Shown here one piece after another: positions 32,534 through 38,792 of a stretch of 45,512 nucleotides of DNA. Positions within the stretch are counted from its first letter, which is position 1. Each line of letters starts with the position of its first letter. The stretch covers positions 1-45,512 of the forward strand of contig JAWOJB010000075.1 of assembly GCA_046484325.1 (NCBI GenBank), in the 5' to 3' direction. Below the pieces are notes generated by a model. That model had not been told where the DNA came from. It made no database searches and saw only the letters and a program-made list of their open reading frames with translations. The stretch comes from JAWOJB01 sp046484325 (GTDB lineage Bacteria > Actinomycetota > Acidimicrobiia > Spongiisociales > ZC4RG35). Made by a program: the position numbers and the translations under genes.

Positions 32534-32881
32534 TCAGCCGGCCCTGGGAACCCAGTGGAGGTCCACCCCCGAGGCGTGGAAACGGACCGCCACCAGGTCG
32601 ATCCTCGACACCGGCGGCCGCAGCCGGGCGGCGGCGGCCCGCACCCGGCGGGCCTTGTCGATGCCGAAGGCGGCGACTGGGTCGGCGGTCGTGAGACCGC
32701 GTTCGGCCACGACGCTGCGCACCTCCACCGCCGCCACCTCGCCTCCCACGTCGACGAGCAGATCGATCTCAGAGCGTCCGGCGACGATGTTGCGGGCCAG
32801 CACCCGGCACCCGTGCCGGACCAGCAGGGCAGCCGCCAGACGTTCGGCCAGAGCTCCTGTCCGCCTTCGCGCCTCGGTCAC
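32534..32881 (-). CDS. yraN: YraN family (UPF0102) endonuclease-like protein
   Basis: A 115-aa protein with the compact Holliday-junction-resolvase-like (PD-(D/E)XK) fold. It has RRTGALAERLAAALLVRHGCRVLARN, the acidic GRSEIDLLVD and VAAVEVRSV. In most members the last motif reads EVKxR; here the lysine is Arg. Function in the family is not established. The GTG start overlaps the DUF2469 stop as GTGA. The usual neighbour comM is displaced about 3 kb by the ABC, small-protein and hydratase genes. Confidence 0.87.
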   Translation of the reverse strand: MTEARRRTGALAERLAAALLVRHGCRVLARNIVAGRSEIDLLVDVGGEVAAVEVRSVVAERGLTTADPVAAFGIDKARRVRAAAARLRPPVSRIDLVAVRFHASGVDLHWVPRAG

Positions 32882-33171
32882 AGGCGCCCGCTCTGCTCGA
32901 CCTCCTCGACGTTCACATCACGGAACGTCAGCACGCGGGCCCTGCGGAGGAACCGGGCCGGCCGGTACATGTCCCAGACCCAGGCGTCGTCGAGCACGAC
33001 CTCGAAGAAGGCCGAGCCCCCCGCTTCGCGCATCTGGACATCGACGCCGTTGGCGAGATAGAAGCGCCGCTCGGTCTCCACCACGTACCGGAACATCGGG
33101 AGCACATCCCGATACTCCTTGTAGATGTGGAGCTCCGCCTCGGATTCGTAGCGCTCGAGGTCCTCTTCCAT
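32878..33171 (-). CDS. DUF2469 family protein
   Basis: A 97-aa protein found almost only in actinobacteria. It has the characteristic MEEDLERYESEAELHIYKEYRDVLPMFRYVVETERRFYLAN, then an aromatic-rich end (VVLDDAWVWDMYRPARFLRRARVLTFRDVNVEE). No function is known. The ATG at 33171 has a GAGGAG Shine-Dalgarno. In many actinobacteria rnhB lies between lepB and this gene; here it is absent. Confidence 0.9.
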   Translation of the reverse strand: MEEDLERYESEAELHIYKEYRDVLPMFRYVVETERRFYLANGVDVQMREAGGSAFFEVVLDDAWVWDMYRPARFLRRARVLTFRDVNVEEVEQSGRL

Positions 33172-33223
33172 ACTCACTCCTCGCCGGTCCGACCGGACCA
33201 CGGTCCCGGGCGACGGCAATCGC

Positions 33224-33862
33224 TCAGAGGGAACCTACCCGAGCAAGCGGCCAGATCCGGAACACCGCTTCACCGATGATGTCCGACTCCGGCACCGGCC
33301 CGAACACCCGGCTGTCCGAGCTCTGGCTGCGGTTGTCACCCATCACGAAGACGTAGCCCTCCGGGATCACCCGCGTGCCCTCGTCCGGCATCACCGAACC
33401 CGGGGCGAGATATGGCTCGACGAGCGCCCGGCCGTTGACGAACACCGCGTTTTCGCGGATCTCCAGCTCGTCGCCTTCGATGGCGACGATGCGCTTGATG
33501 AGATCGTCGGTGGCGGCCGTTCGGATCCCGAGCGCCTCGAGTACGTTGCGGACGACCGCCTCGGGGAACGACTCGTCCACGTCGGCGGCGTAGGGATTGC
33601 GAAACACGACGATGTCGCCTCGGTCGGGCTCCCCGAACCGGTAGGTCAGCTTCGACACCATCACCCTGTCGTCCACCTCGATCGTGGGGATCATCGATCC
33701 CGACGGGATATAGAAGGGCTGGGCGAGAAAGGTCTTGATGATCACGGCGACCGCCAGCGCCGCCAACAACAGCACGGGGAGCTCGAGCCAGAAGGAGCGA
33801 TGCCCCTTGCGATGACGCCCCGGTGCCCGAACGGTCTCGTCGTACTCGGTCGGGGGCGTCAG
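33224..33862 (-). CDS. lepB: Signal peptidase I, probable CTG start
   Basis: A membrane serine protease that removes signal peptides. With the start proposed here it has 212 aa: a basic cytoplasmic tail, a membrane helix in FWLELPVLLLAALAVAVIIKTF, catalytic Ser56 (IPSGSM), Lys123 (IKRIVAIEGDEL) and GDNRSQSSDSR. The first conventional start in frame is a GTG at 33775, but it would cut into the membrane helix and lose the SFWLELP segment conserved in actinobacterial LepB. Reading upstream there is no ATG, GTG or TTG in frame until well inside rplS. The CTG at 33862 has AAGGAG 8 nt upstream and overlaps the rplS stop as CTGA, like the GTGA/ATGA junctions elsewhere here. The gene identity is firm; the start is inference. 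Confidence 0.85.
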   Translation of the reverse strand: MTPPTEYDETVRAPGRHRKGHRSFWLELPVLLLAALAVAVIIKTFLAQPFYIPSGSMIPTIEVDDRVMVSKLTYRFGEPDRGDIVVFRNPYAADVDESFPEAVVRNVLEALGIRTAATDDLIKRIVAIEGDELEIRENAVFVNGRALVEPYLAPGSVMPDEGTRVIPEGYVFVMGDNRSQSSDSRVFGPVPESDIIGEAVFRIWPLARVGSL

Positions 33863-34203
33863 TCGCGAAGCTCCTTGATTCGCGCCGCCTTCCCGGAGCG
33901 CTGACGCAGGTAGTAGAGCTTGGATCGACGCACGTCGCCGCGCCGCACGACCTCGATCTTCTGGATGATCGGGGCGTGGACCGGGAACACGCGCTCGACC
34001 CCGACACCGAAACTCACCTTGCGGACCGTGAACGACTCCGAGAGGGCTTTGCCGTTGCGGGCGATGACCACGCCCTCGAACACCTGCACCCGCTCACGCC
34101 CACCCTCCACCACCCGGACATGGACCTTCACGGTGTCGCCGGCGCGGAATGCGGGAACATCGGTGCGGACACGGGCGGCTTGGAGCATGTCGAGATCGTT
34201 CAT
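33859..34203 (-). CDS. rplS: 50S ribosomal protein L19
   Basis: The 114-aa protein lies at the 30S-50S interface. It shows PAFRAGDTVKVHVRVVEGGRERVQVFEGVVIAR, ESFTVRKVSFGVGVERVFPVHAP and SKLYYLRQRSGKAARIKE. The ATG at 34203 has a GAGGAG-type Shine-Dalgarno. It lies between trmD and lepB, the standard order, and its last codons carry the Shine-Dalgarno for lepB. Confidence 0.97.
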   Translation of the reverse strand: MNDLDMLQAARVRTDVPAFRAGDTVKVHVRVVEGGRERVQVFEGVVIARNGKALSESFTVRKVSFGVGVERVFPVHAPIIQKIEVVRRGDVRRSKLYYLRQRSGKAARIKELRD

Positions 34204-34250
34204 GGAGACTCCTCAGGAGCGGGGCGGGCAGCCCTGGGGGCGGCAGTCTA

Positions 34251-34952
34251 TCAGGTCTCCGGATCCGTTCGGGCCCCGGCACCGCCCTCCTGGGCGGCCA
34301 GATCCGGGCGCCTGTGGGCGGTTCGCTCGCGCCGTTGGGCCAGCCGCCAGGCGTCGATCCGCTCGTGATCGCCCGACAGCAGGATGTCGGGGACCCGCCA
34401 GCCACGGAACTCGGCGGGGCGGGTGTAGTGGGGCTCCTCGAGCAGCCCGTCACGGAACGACTCCGCCTCGGTGGATCGCGGGTTCCCCACCGCCCCCGGC
34501 AGCAGTCGCACGACGCCCTCGATGACGGCGAGTGCCGCCACCTCGCCACCGGCCAGGACGAAGTCGCCGAGCGAAACCTCCTCGTCGACCAGGTGCTCGG
34601 CCACCCGCTCGTCCACCCCCTCGTACCGGCCGCACACGAGGGTGAGATGCGGCAGGCCGCTCCAGTGATCCAGCGTGGCCTGATCGAGCCGCCGGCCGGC
34701 TGGAGTGAGCAGGACACGATGACTCGACGACAGCGGATCGAGGGCGGCGGCGAGCGGCTCGACCATCATCACCATGCCCGGGCCACCACCGAACGGGGCA
34801 TCGTCCACCTGCCGGTGGACGCCTCTGCCGTAGACCCGCACGTCGACGGTCTCCACCTCGGCGACCCCGGCCGCCAGCGCCCGGCCGACGATCCCGACGC
34901 CGAGCGCCGCCTCGAAGATCTCCGGGAAGATCGTCACCACCGTGATGCGCAC
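34251..34952 (-). CDS. trmD: tRNA (guanine-N1-)-methyltransferase (G37)
   Basis: SPOUT methyltransferase that makes m1G37 and prevents +1 frameshifting. The 233-aa protein has RITVVTIFPEIFEAAL, DDAPFGGGPGMVMMVEPL, the trefoil-knot segments VCGRYEGVDERV and SLGDFVLAGGEVAAL, and NPRSTEAESFRDGLLEEPHYTRP. The start is the GTG at 34952, where homology begins, 7 nt after a GATACT box. In most bacteria trmD follows rimM directly; here 2.7 kb separate them. Confidence 0.96.
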   Translation of the reverse strand: MRITVVTIFPEIFEAALGVGIVGRALAAGVAEVETVDVRVYGRGVHRQVDDAPFGGGPGMVMMVEPLAAALDPLSSSHRVLLTPAGRRLDQATLDHWSGLPHLTLVCGRYEGVDERVAEHLVDEEVSLGDFVLAGGEVAALAVIEGVVRLLPGAVGNPRSTEAESFRDGLLEEPHYTRPAEFRGWRVPDILLSGDHERIDAWRLAQRRERTAHRRPDLAAQEGGAGARTDPET

Positions 34953-34959
34953 CCGGCCG

Positions 34960-34965
34960 AGTATC
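34960..34965 (-). promoter_or_regulatory. -10 box GATACT, leaderless promoter of trmD
   Basis: GATACT on the minus strand ends 7 nt before the GTG at 34952. It gives trmD-rplS-lepB its own promoter after the interruption of the rimM-trmD operon. Confidence 0.4.
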
Positions 34966-34990
34966 GCGCAGGATCGGCCCTTTCCCCACC

Positions 34991-34996
34991 TAACCT
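34991..34996 (+). promoter_or_regulatory. -10 box TAACCT, leaderless promoter of the YbjQ-like gene
   Basis: TAACCT ends 7 nt before the GTG at 35004, back to back with the trmD promoter. Confidence 0.45.
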
Positions 34997-35003
34997 GGGG
35001 CGG

Positions 35004-35405
35004 GTGAGCGATCAACCCACCCCGGATCTCCCGCCCTTCGACCTCCCGGCGTGGGGCGAGGAGGGTGCTCCCGTGCTGGGCGAGCCGACCCCGGAAGCGG
35101 GTGCGCCGGAAACGGTCCCGACCACCGTCGAGCCGGAGGACGTGCTGCTGGTCACCACCGAGTCGATTCAGGGTCGGCCCATCGCCGCCTACCTCGGGAT
35201 CGTCGGTGGAGAGGCGTCGGTCTCGATCGGACCGCGAGGGGCGGCGAGCGCCATGCGGGAGGCGCGGGCCGTGGCCCTCGACCTGATCCGGTCCGAGGCG
35301 GCGACGCTCGGCGCCGGTGCAGTGGTGGGCCTGCGCCTCGACACGGTGGTGCGCAAGCAGGATGCAGCGGTCCTGGCATCCGGCACAGCCGTGCGCCTGC
35401 GCTGA
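35004..35405 (+). CDS. YbjQ family (UPF0145) heavy-metal-binding-like protein
   Basis: The 133-aa protein has an N-terminal Pro/Glu-rich acidic segment (1-45), then the YbjQ domain: VLLVTTESIQGRPIAAYLGIVGGEA, the helix AREARAVALDLIRSEAATLGAGAVVGLRLD and a final strand pair (AVLASGTAVRLR). The fold forms pentamers in solved members; function is unknown in spite of the domain name. It is convergent with the DUF4097 gene: the two TGA stops come from one palindrome, CTGACGTCAG (35402-35411). Confidence 0.8.
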   Translation: MSDQPTPDLPPFDLPAWGEEGAPVLGEPTPEAGAPETVPTTVEPEDVLLVTTESIQGRPIAAYLGIVGGEASVSIGPRGAASAMREARAVALDLIRSEAATLGAGAVVGLRLDTVVRKQDAAVLASGTAVRLR

Positions 35406-35407
35406 CG

Positions 35408-36163
35408 TCAGGCCCGCCGGACTTCGACGTCCCCGCTCACCGATACGCATCTCAGGCGCACCGTCGACCGTGGTTCTGCGTCGCCCGTCTGGGCACGCTC
35501 AGGCAACCTGACCCGGCCGGTGAGGCTGTTGATGTCGACCTCCACCCGCCTCCCCGGGGGGAGTCCCACGCACGTGTCGCCGGACACGGTCGAAACCCGG
35601 ACCTCGGACCCCTCACAGCGGGAGAGGCGGACGTCGCCGGAGGCGGTCTTCACGGTCACTTCGCCGGTGACGTCGCCGATCGCCACGTCGCCCGAGGCCG
35701 TGGAGCAGACGAGGTCGCCGTCGACGGCGCGCACGGCGACATCGCCCGAGGCGGTGGTGATTCGAGCCCGCCCCCGGATCTCCTCGACGTCCAGATCCCC
35801 CGACGCCAGCGAGACCATGAGGTTCTTGGCCGACTCGAGCCGAACATCCCCTGCGGCCGACCGGATCGATGCGTCTCCTACGGCCACGTCGGCGCGGAGG
35901 TCGGCCGCCCCCAGGTTCGCCTCGACATCACACCCCTCGGGCACGATCGCGGCCACGTTCACCTTGCCGCGCCCGAATCCGTCCGGGCGCCCAACGACCA
36001 CCGTGTCGCCGAACTGGCCGACCTCGACCCGATCCCTGCCCGGTCCGCTGACCTCGATCTCGATCCGGCCCGGCACCCCCCGGGCGATGTCGACCCGACC
36101 CGAGGGCACCCGGATCTCGAGCCGTGGACGCTCGCCCACCTCGAAAGCGTGGCTCGTGTTCAC
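35408..36163 (-). CDS. DUF4097 beta-strand-repeat protein
   Basis: A 251-aa protein that is almost all beta repeats. From about residue 70 the sequence cycles through short units ending in the turn ASGDV or a variant (SLASGDLDV, TTASGDVAV, STASGDVAI, KTASGDVRL, STVSGDTCV, SVSGDVEV), as in DUF4097/adhesin-type beta-helix proteins. No signal peptide or membrane anchor is visible, so it looks cytoplasmic. The GTG start overlaps the stop of the ribbon-helix-helix gene as GTGA. Function is unknown; in streptomycetes I recall a similar pairing of a HicB/RHH-type protein with DUF4097. Confidence 0.85.
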   Translation of the reverse strand: MNTSHAFEVGERPRLEIRVPSGRVDIARGVPGRIEIEVSGPGRDRVEVGQFGDTVVVGRPDGFGRGKVNVAAIVPEGCDVEANLGAADLRADVAVGDASIRSAAGDVRLESAKNLMVSLASGDLDVEEIRGRARITTASGDVAVRAVDGDLVCSTASGDVAIGDVTGEVTVKTASGDVRLSRCEGSEVRVSTVSGDTCVGLPPGRRVEVDINSLTGRVRLPERAQTGDAEPRSTVRLRCVSVSGDVEVRRA

Positions 36164-36603
36164 AGGTCGAAGCTCCCCGTGACGCGACCCCCCGTGGTCG
36201 CCCGCCGGGCCCGCGACGTCAGGGTGCCGACGACCCAGGAGTTCACCGAGTCCCCGGTCTCGCCGGCGGCATCCTCGACCAGTCGCTTGAGGGACGGCGG
36301 AAGGCGGAGCGTGATCCGGGCCTCGTAGTCCTCGTCGTCGGCCACCGGGGGCGGGGTGGTCTCCGTCACCCTCAACACCGGATCTCCCTCGACGACGGCC
36401 ACCTCCACCGAACGGTCGCCGAGTTGCGCAGACACCTCGGCGGCGGCCTGCTGGGCGAGATCGAAGACCGCCTGGCGCAGGGTCGGCTCCAGCACCGACA
36501 CGAGCAGGCCGGCGGCGGCCTCGACCTCTTCTCCCGCGGCTGCGAGGACGACCTGCTGGTCCACGGCCGCCCGAACCTGGTTGACGATCGGATCGATCTG
36601 CAT
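36160..36603 (-). CDS. Ribbon-helix-helix (Arc/HicB-type) protein
   Basis: A 147-aa protein. Residues 1-90 are helical then beta, with an acidic turn (PPPVADDEDYE). Residues 94-132 form a probable ribbon-helix-helix DNA-binding domain: strand EARITLRLPPSL, helix KRLVEDAAGETGD, helix SVNSWVVGTLTSRARR. The ATG at 36603 shares a base with the stop of the upstream 40-codon ORF (TGATG). It probably binds the TGACA boxes at 36748-36779 and autoregulates; that is inference from fold and position. A toxin partner is not apparent, since the co-transcribed DUF4097 protein does not resemble HicA. Confidence 0.8.
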   Translation of the reverse strand: MQIDPIVNQVRAAVDQQVVLAAAGEEVEAAAGLLVSVLEPTLRQAVFDLAQQAAAEVSAQLGDRSVEVAVVEGDPVLRVTETTPPPVADDEDYEARITLRLPPSLKRLVEDAAGETGDSVNSWVVGTLTSRARRATTGGRVTGSFDL

Positions 36604-36725
36604 CACTGCGCCCCCCGAACCGATGGCCGGCGGACACGCCGGCCATCGTGGCGGGCGACCGTGTGCCGGTCCGCCTCGGCCAACCGGGCTTGCTGCAGAT
36701 CCCGGGCCATCTCGAATGCTACCAT
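36603..36725 (-). CDS. 40-residue basic peptide, first gene of the RHH-DUF4097 unit
   Basis: The ORF reads MVAFEMARDLQQARLAEADR followed by HTVARHDGRRVRRPSVRGAQ: an amphipathic helix, then a strongly basic tail. The support is the AAGGAG Shine-Dalgarno at 36734-36739 with 8-nt spacing, a perfect TGATG overlap with the next gene, and the operon promoter directly upstream. I do not recognise a domain. Short Arg/Glu-rich peptides are annotated at the same position upstream of HicB-like/DUF4097 pairs in streptomycetes, as far as I remember. It could be a small partner of the RHH protein or a translational leader; unknown. Confidence 0.65.
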   Translation of the reverse strand: MVAFEMARDLQQARLAEADRHTVARHDGRRVRRPSVRGAQ

Positions 36726-36747
36726 CACCGCGACTCCTTTCTGATGT

Positions 36748-36780
36748 CGTCATAATGTCAGAGTAGTGTCACGTTGTCAA
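36748..36780 (-). promoter_or_regulatory. Promoter with four TGACA-like boxes (putative RHH operator)
   Basis: Minus-strand promoter: TTGACA (36775-36780), 17-bp spacer, CATTAT (36752-36757), leading to the 36725 ATG. Laid over it are TGACA at 36775-36779, 36767-36771 and 36756-36760 and TGACG at 36748-36752, start to start 8, 11 and 8 bp: two pairs of half-sites. Tandem half-sites covering -35 to -10 are typical for autoregulating RHH dimers. The cluster also lies about 25 bp upstream of the divergent lipoprotein promoter. Confidence 0.6.
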
Positions 36781-36803
36781 GGGGGCAATTCGGCCACCTC
36801 CGG

Positions 36804-36809
36804 TAGCCT
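36804..36809 (+). promoter_or_regulatory. -10 box TAGCCT of the lipoprotein gene
   Basis: TAGCCT ends 7 nt before the ATG at 36817, predicting a leaderless mRNA. A GGAG occurs in the gap but too close to the start to be a normal Shine-Dalgarno. Confidence 0.45.
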
Positions 36810-36816
36810 GGAGCTC

Positions 36817-37641
36817 ATGCGGCGGTCGTGGGTGGTCATCGTCTTCGTGGTGGCGGCCTGTACGCCGCAGGTCGAGCCCGAGCCCGCCACGACCACGACG
36901 ACCCAGCCTCCGGTGGCGACGACGTCGGTGGCGCCGATCGAGGTGCCACCCTGCCTCGCCGGGGAGGCCCCGTTCATCGAATCAGGCTCGGCGAGCCCTC
37001 CCGGGCGCACCGCCGGAGATGCCCGGACGCTGCGCGAGATCTCCTGGGACGAGTTCGAGAGATGTGATCGGCTCGTGTTCTCGTTCGGATCCGAGGCGGG
37101 GGCACCGGCCGTGGTTCCCCCGGCCGTCGCCACCTTCCTTGATCGGGCCACCGGGGTGCTGCGCGTGAGTCTGCCTGCGGAGGTGGACGGTTCCGTCATC
37201 GCCACCCAACTGGTCGACACCAAGCTCGTCGATCGCGTCTTCGTCGTCCGAACCGCCGACGGCACGCTTGCTTTGGACGTCCACCTCGCCGCCGCCGCCC
37301 TCGCCCGGGTCCAGGCCTCCACCGCCCCCAGCCGGATCACGGTCGACCTGGTACCGGGCGGCTCGGGCTACGGTTCGTCGCCGCTTCTCACCGAGGACGT
37401 CGTCGTCTTGACGCCCACCGGGGGTTCGGTGGCGTACCCGTTCGCGGTCACCGGTTATCGGTGGGGAGACCTCGGCGCCGTGCGGGTGTCGACACCGTCG
37501 GCCTCGCAGGAGGCGACCACGACCACCGCCGAGGGGTCCGACGGGTGGTCGAGCTTCGTCGCCCTGTTCCCGGACGGCCCAACCGGGCCGGTGGTCCTCG
37601 AGCTCGGCGACGTCGTCCTCGACCTCTTCGTCACGGGCTGA
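36817..37641 (+). CDS. Lipoprotein with AMIN-like region
   Basis: A 274-aa exported lipoprotein. It has a short signal peptide (RRSWVVIVFVVAAC) with lipobox cysteine at Cys15, then a Thr/Pro-rich linker. A beta-rich region of about 120 residues (CDRLVFSFGSEAGAP to PSRITVDLVPGG) resembles actinobacterial AMIN-like domains. The last 85 residues (VVVLTPTGGSVAYPFAVTGY to LELGDVVLDLFVTG) recall the Ig-like Gmad2 fold. Both domain calls are from pattern, not search. The ATG at 36817 replaces a longer frame from 36766 that would run through the divergent promoter. The 3' end overlaps rimM by 11 bp. Confidence 0.8.
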   Translation: MRRSWVVIVFVVAACTPQVEPEPATTTTTQPPVATTSVAPIEVPPCLAGEAPFIESGSASPPGRTAGDARTLREISWDEFERCDRLVFSFGSEAGAPAVVPPAVATFLDRATGVLRVSLPAEVDGSVIATQLVDTKLVDRVFVVRTADGTLALDVHLAAAALARVQASTAPSRITVDLVPGGSGYGSSPLLTEDVVVLTPTGGSVAYPFAVTGYRWGDLGAVRVSTPSASQEATTTTAEGSDGWSSFVALFPDGPTGPVVLELGDVVLDLFVTG

Positions 37642-38125
37642 CGGACTCGAGGAGGCCGTGAGGAGGATCGACCACGATTTGGCGGCCGTCTCTCGAGACC
37701 TCGGGCACCAGCGCCCGGACAAAGGGGATCTCCACACGCCCGGACGCCGCCTCGATCACGAGCCGGTCCTGAGCCGGGCCCTCGACGACGTCGACCACGA
37801 CGCCCACGGGGGTGCCGGCGACGGTCCTGACCGCCATCCCCACCAGCTCGTCGGGCCAGAACTCGTCTTCGTCGAGCTCCCGGCGGGCCTCGGCCTCTAC
37901 CGTCAGCAGCGTCCCGCGCAGGAGCTCGACTCCCGGCCGATCGGAGACGCCTTCGAAACGGATGAACAGGCGGCCCTCCTCGATCCGGGAGGACGCCACG
38001 ACGAGCTCCTCGTCGCCGGCACGGAGCTCGGAACCGGGACGGAAGCGCTCAGGGTCGTCGCTCTCGGACCACACCGCCACCTCCCCGGCGAGGCCGTGGG
38101 GGCGGCCGATCCGGCCGACGACCAC
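37631..38125 (-). CDS. rimM: 16S rRNA processing protein RimM
   Basis: 30S maturation factor that binds S19. The 164-aa product has the N-terminal barrel VVVGRIGRPHGLAGEVAVW and ...FEGVSDRPGVELLRGTLLTV, then the PRC-like barrel EFWPDELVGMAVRTVAGTPVGVVVDVVE and IPFVRALVPEVSRDGRQIVVDPPHGLL. The GTG at 38125 lies 4 bases after the khpA stop; longer frames upstream overlap khpA and are non-coding. trmD, its usual next gene, is 2.7 kb away. Confidence 0.94.
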   Translation of the reverse strand: MVVGRIGRPHGLAGEVAVWSESDDPERFRPGSELRAGDEELVVASSRIEEGRLFIRFEGVSDRPGVELLRGTLLTVEAEARRELDEDEFWPDELVGMAVRTVAGTPVGVVVDVVEGPAQDRLVIEAASGRVEIPFVRALVPEVSRDGRQIVVDPPHGLLESVSP

Positions 38126-38129
38126 GCGA

Positions 38130-38387
38130 TCAGTCGACGAACTCGACCCCTGCGACGAGACCCTCCTCGTCGGCCGCCGCCTGGGCGACGGTGCGGATGG
38201 ATCGGGCAACTCGGCCCCGCCGGCCGATGACTCGGCCCATGTCGCCCTTGGCGGTCCGGACCTCGGCCGTGATGTCGTCCGGCCCCTCCTCAACGATCGT
38301 GACGGCGACCTCACCGGGTTGCTCGACGATCTCGGAGACGAGGAAGGTCACAACGCCCTTGACGATGTCGCCCTTCGCCATGCTCAT
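38130..38387 (-). CDS. khpA: KH-domain RNA-binding protein (KhpA/YlqC)
   Basis: An 85-aa single KH-domain protein, encoded between rpsP and rimM in Gram-positives; KhpA acts with KhpB as an RNA chaperone affecting cell division in firmicutes. The GxxG loop is VIGRRGRVARSIR, preceded by ITAEVRTAKGDMG. The ATG at 38387 overlaps the rpsP stop as ATGA; a second ATG two codons later is possible. Confidence 0.92.
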   Translation of the reverse strand: MSMAKGDIVKGVVTFLVSEIVEQPGEVAVTIVEEGPDDITAEVRTAKGDMGRVIGRRGRVARSIRTVAQAAADEEGLVAGVEFVD

Positions 38388-38788
38388 TCCTCCTCGGTGG
38401 TGACGGCTGCCGCGGGCGCCTCGTCGGAGACCGCCACGACCGGCTCGGGCACTGCGGGAGGGGCGGGCTCGGTGGCGGCGGCGGCAGGGGCGGCGGGGGC
38501 CTTCGCCCCGACCGTGTGCACCTTGCCGGAGACGACCTTGAACCGCGACCAGGCACCCGACTGCTCGAGCAGCTTGCGCACCGGGTCGGTCGGCTGAGCC
38601 CCTTTGCGGAGCCAGTCGACCGCCTTCTCGGTGTCGATGTCGATGACGGACGGGGTCTCTCGGGGGTCGTACCGGCCGATCAGCTCGATGTAACGCCCAT
38701 CTCGCGGGGAACGGCCGTCCATGACGACCACCCGGTAGTAGGGGGACTTCTTCTTCCCCATGCGCATCAGGCGCATCTTCACGGCCAT
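38384..38788 (-). CDS. rpsP: 30S ribosomal protein S16
   Basis: The 134-aa protein has the S16 core in its first 85 residues (VKMRLMRMGKKKSPYYRVVVMDGRSPRDGRYIELIGRYDP). A 50-residue tail rich in Ala, Pro and Glu follows, a feature also seen in other actinobacterial S16 proteins. It begins 4 nt after the ffh stop and is coupled to khpA downstream. Confidence 0.97.
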   Translation of the reverse strand: MAVKMRLMRMGKKKSPYYRVVVMDGRSPRDGRYIELIGRYDPRETPSVIDIDTEKAVDWLRKGAQPTDPVRKLLEQSGAWSRFKVVSGKVHTVGAKAPAAPAAAATEPAPPAVPEPVVAVSDEAPAAAVTTEEE

Positions 38789-38792
38789 ACGG

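Noticed and set aside
36160..36603. RHH gene as the antitoxin of a HicAB toxin-antitoxin pair
   Set aside because: No HicA-like (double-stranded RNA-binding, catalytic His) protein is adjacent; the coupled neighbour is a beta-repeat protein.
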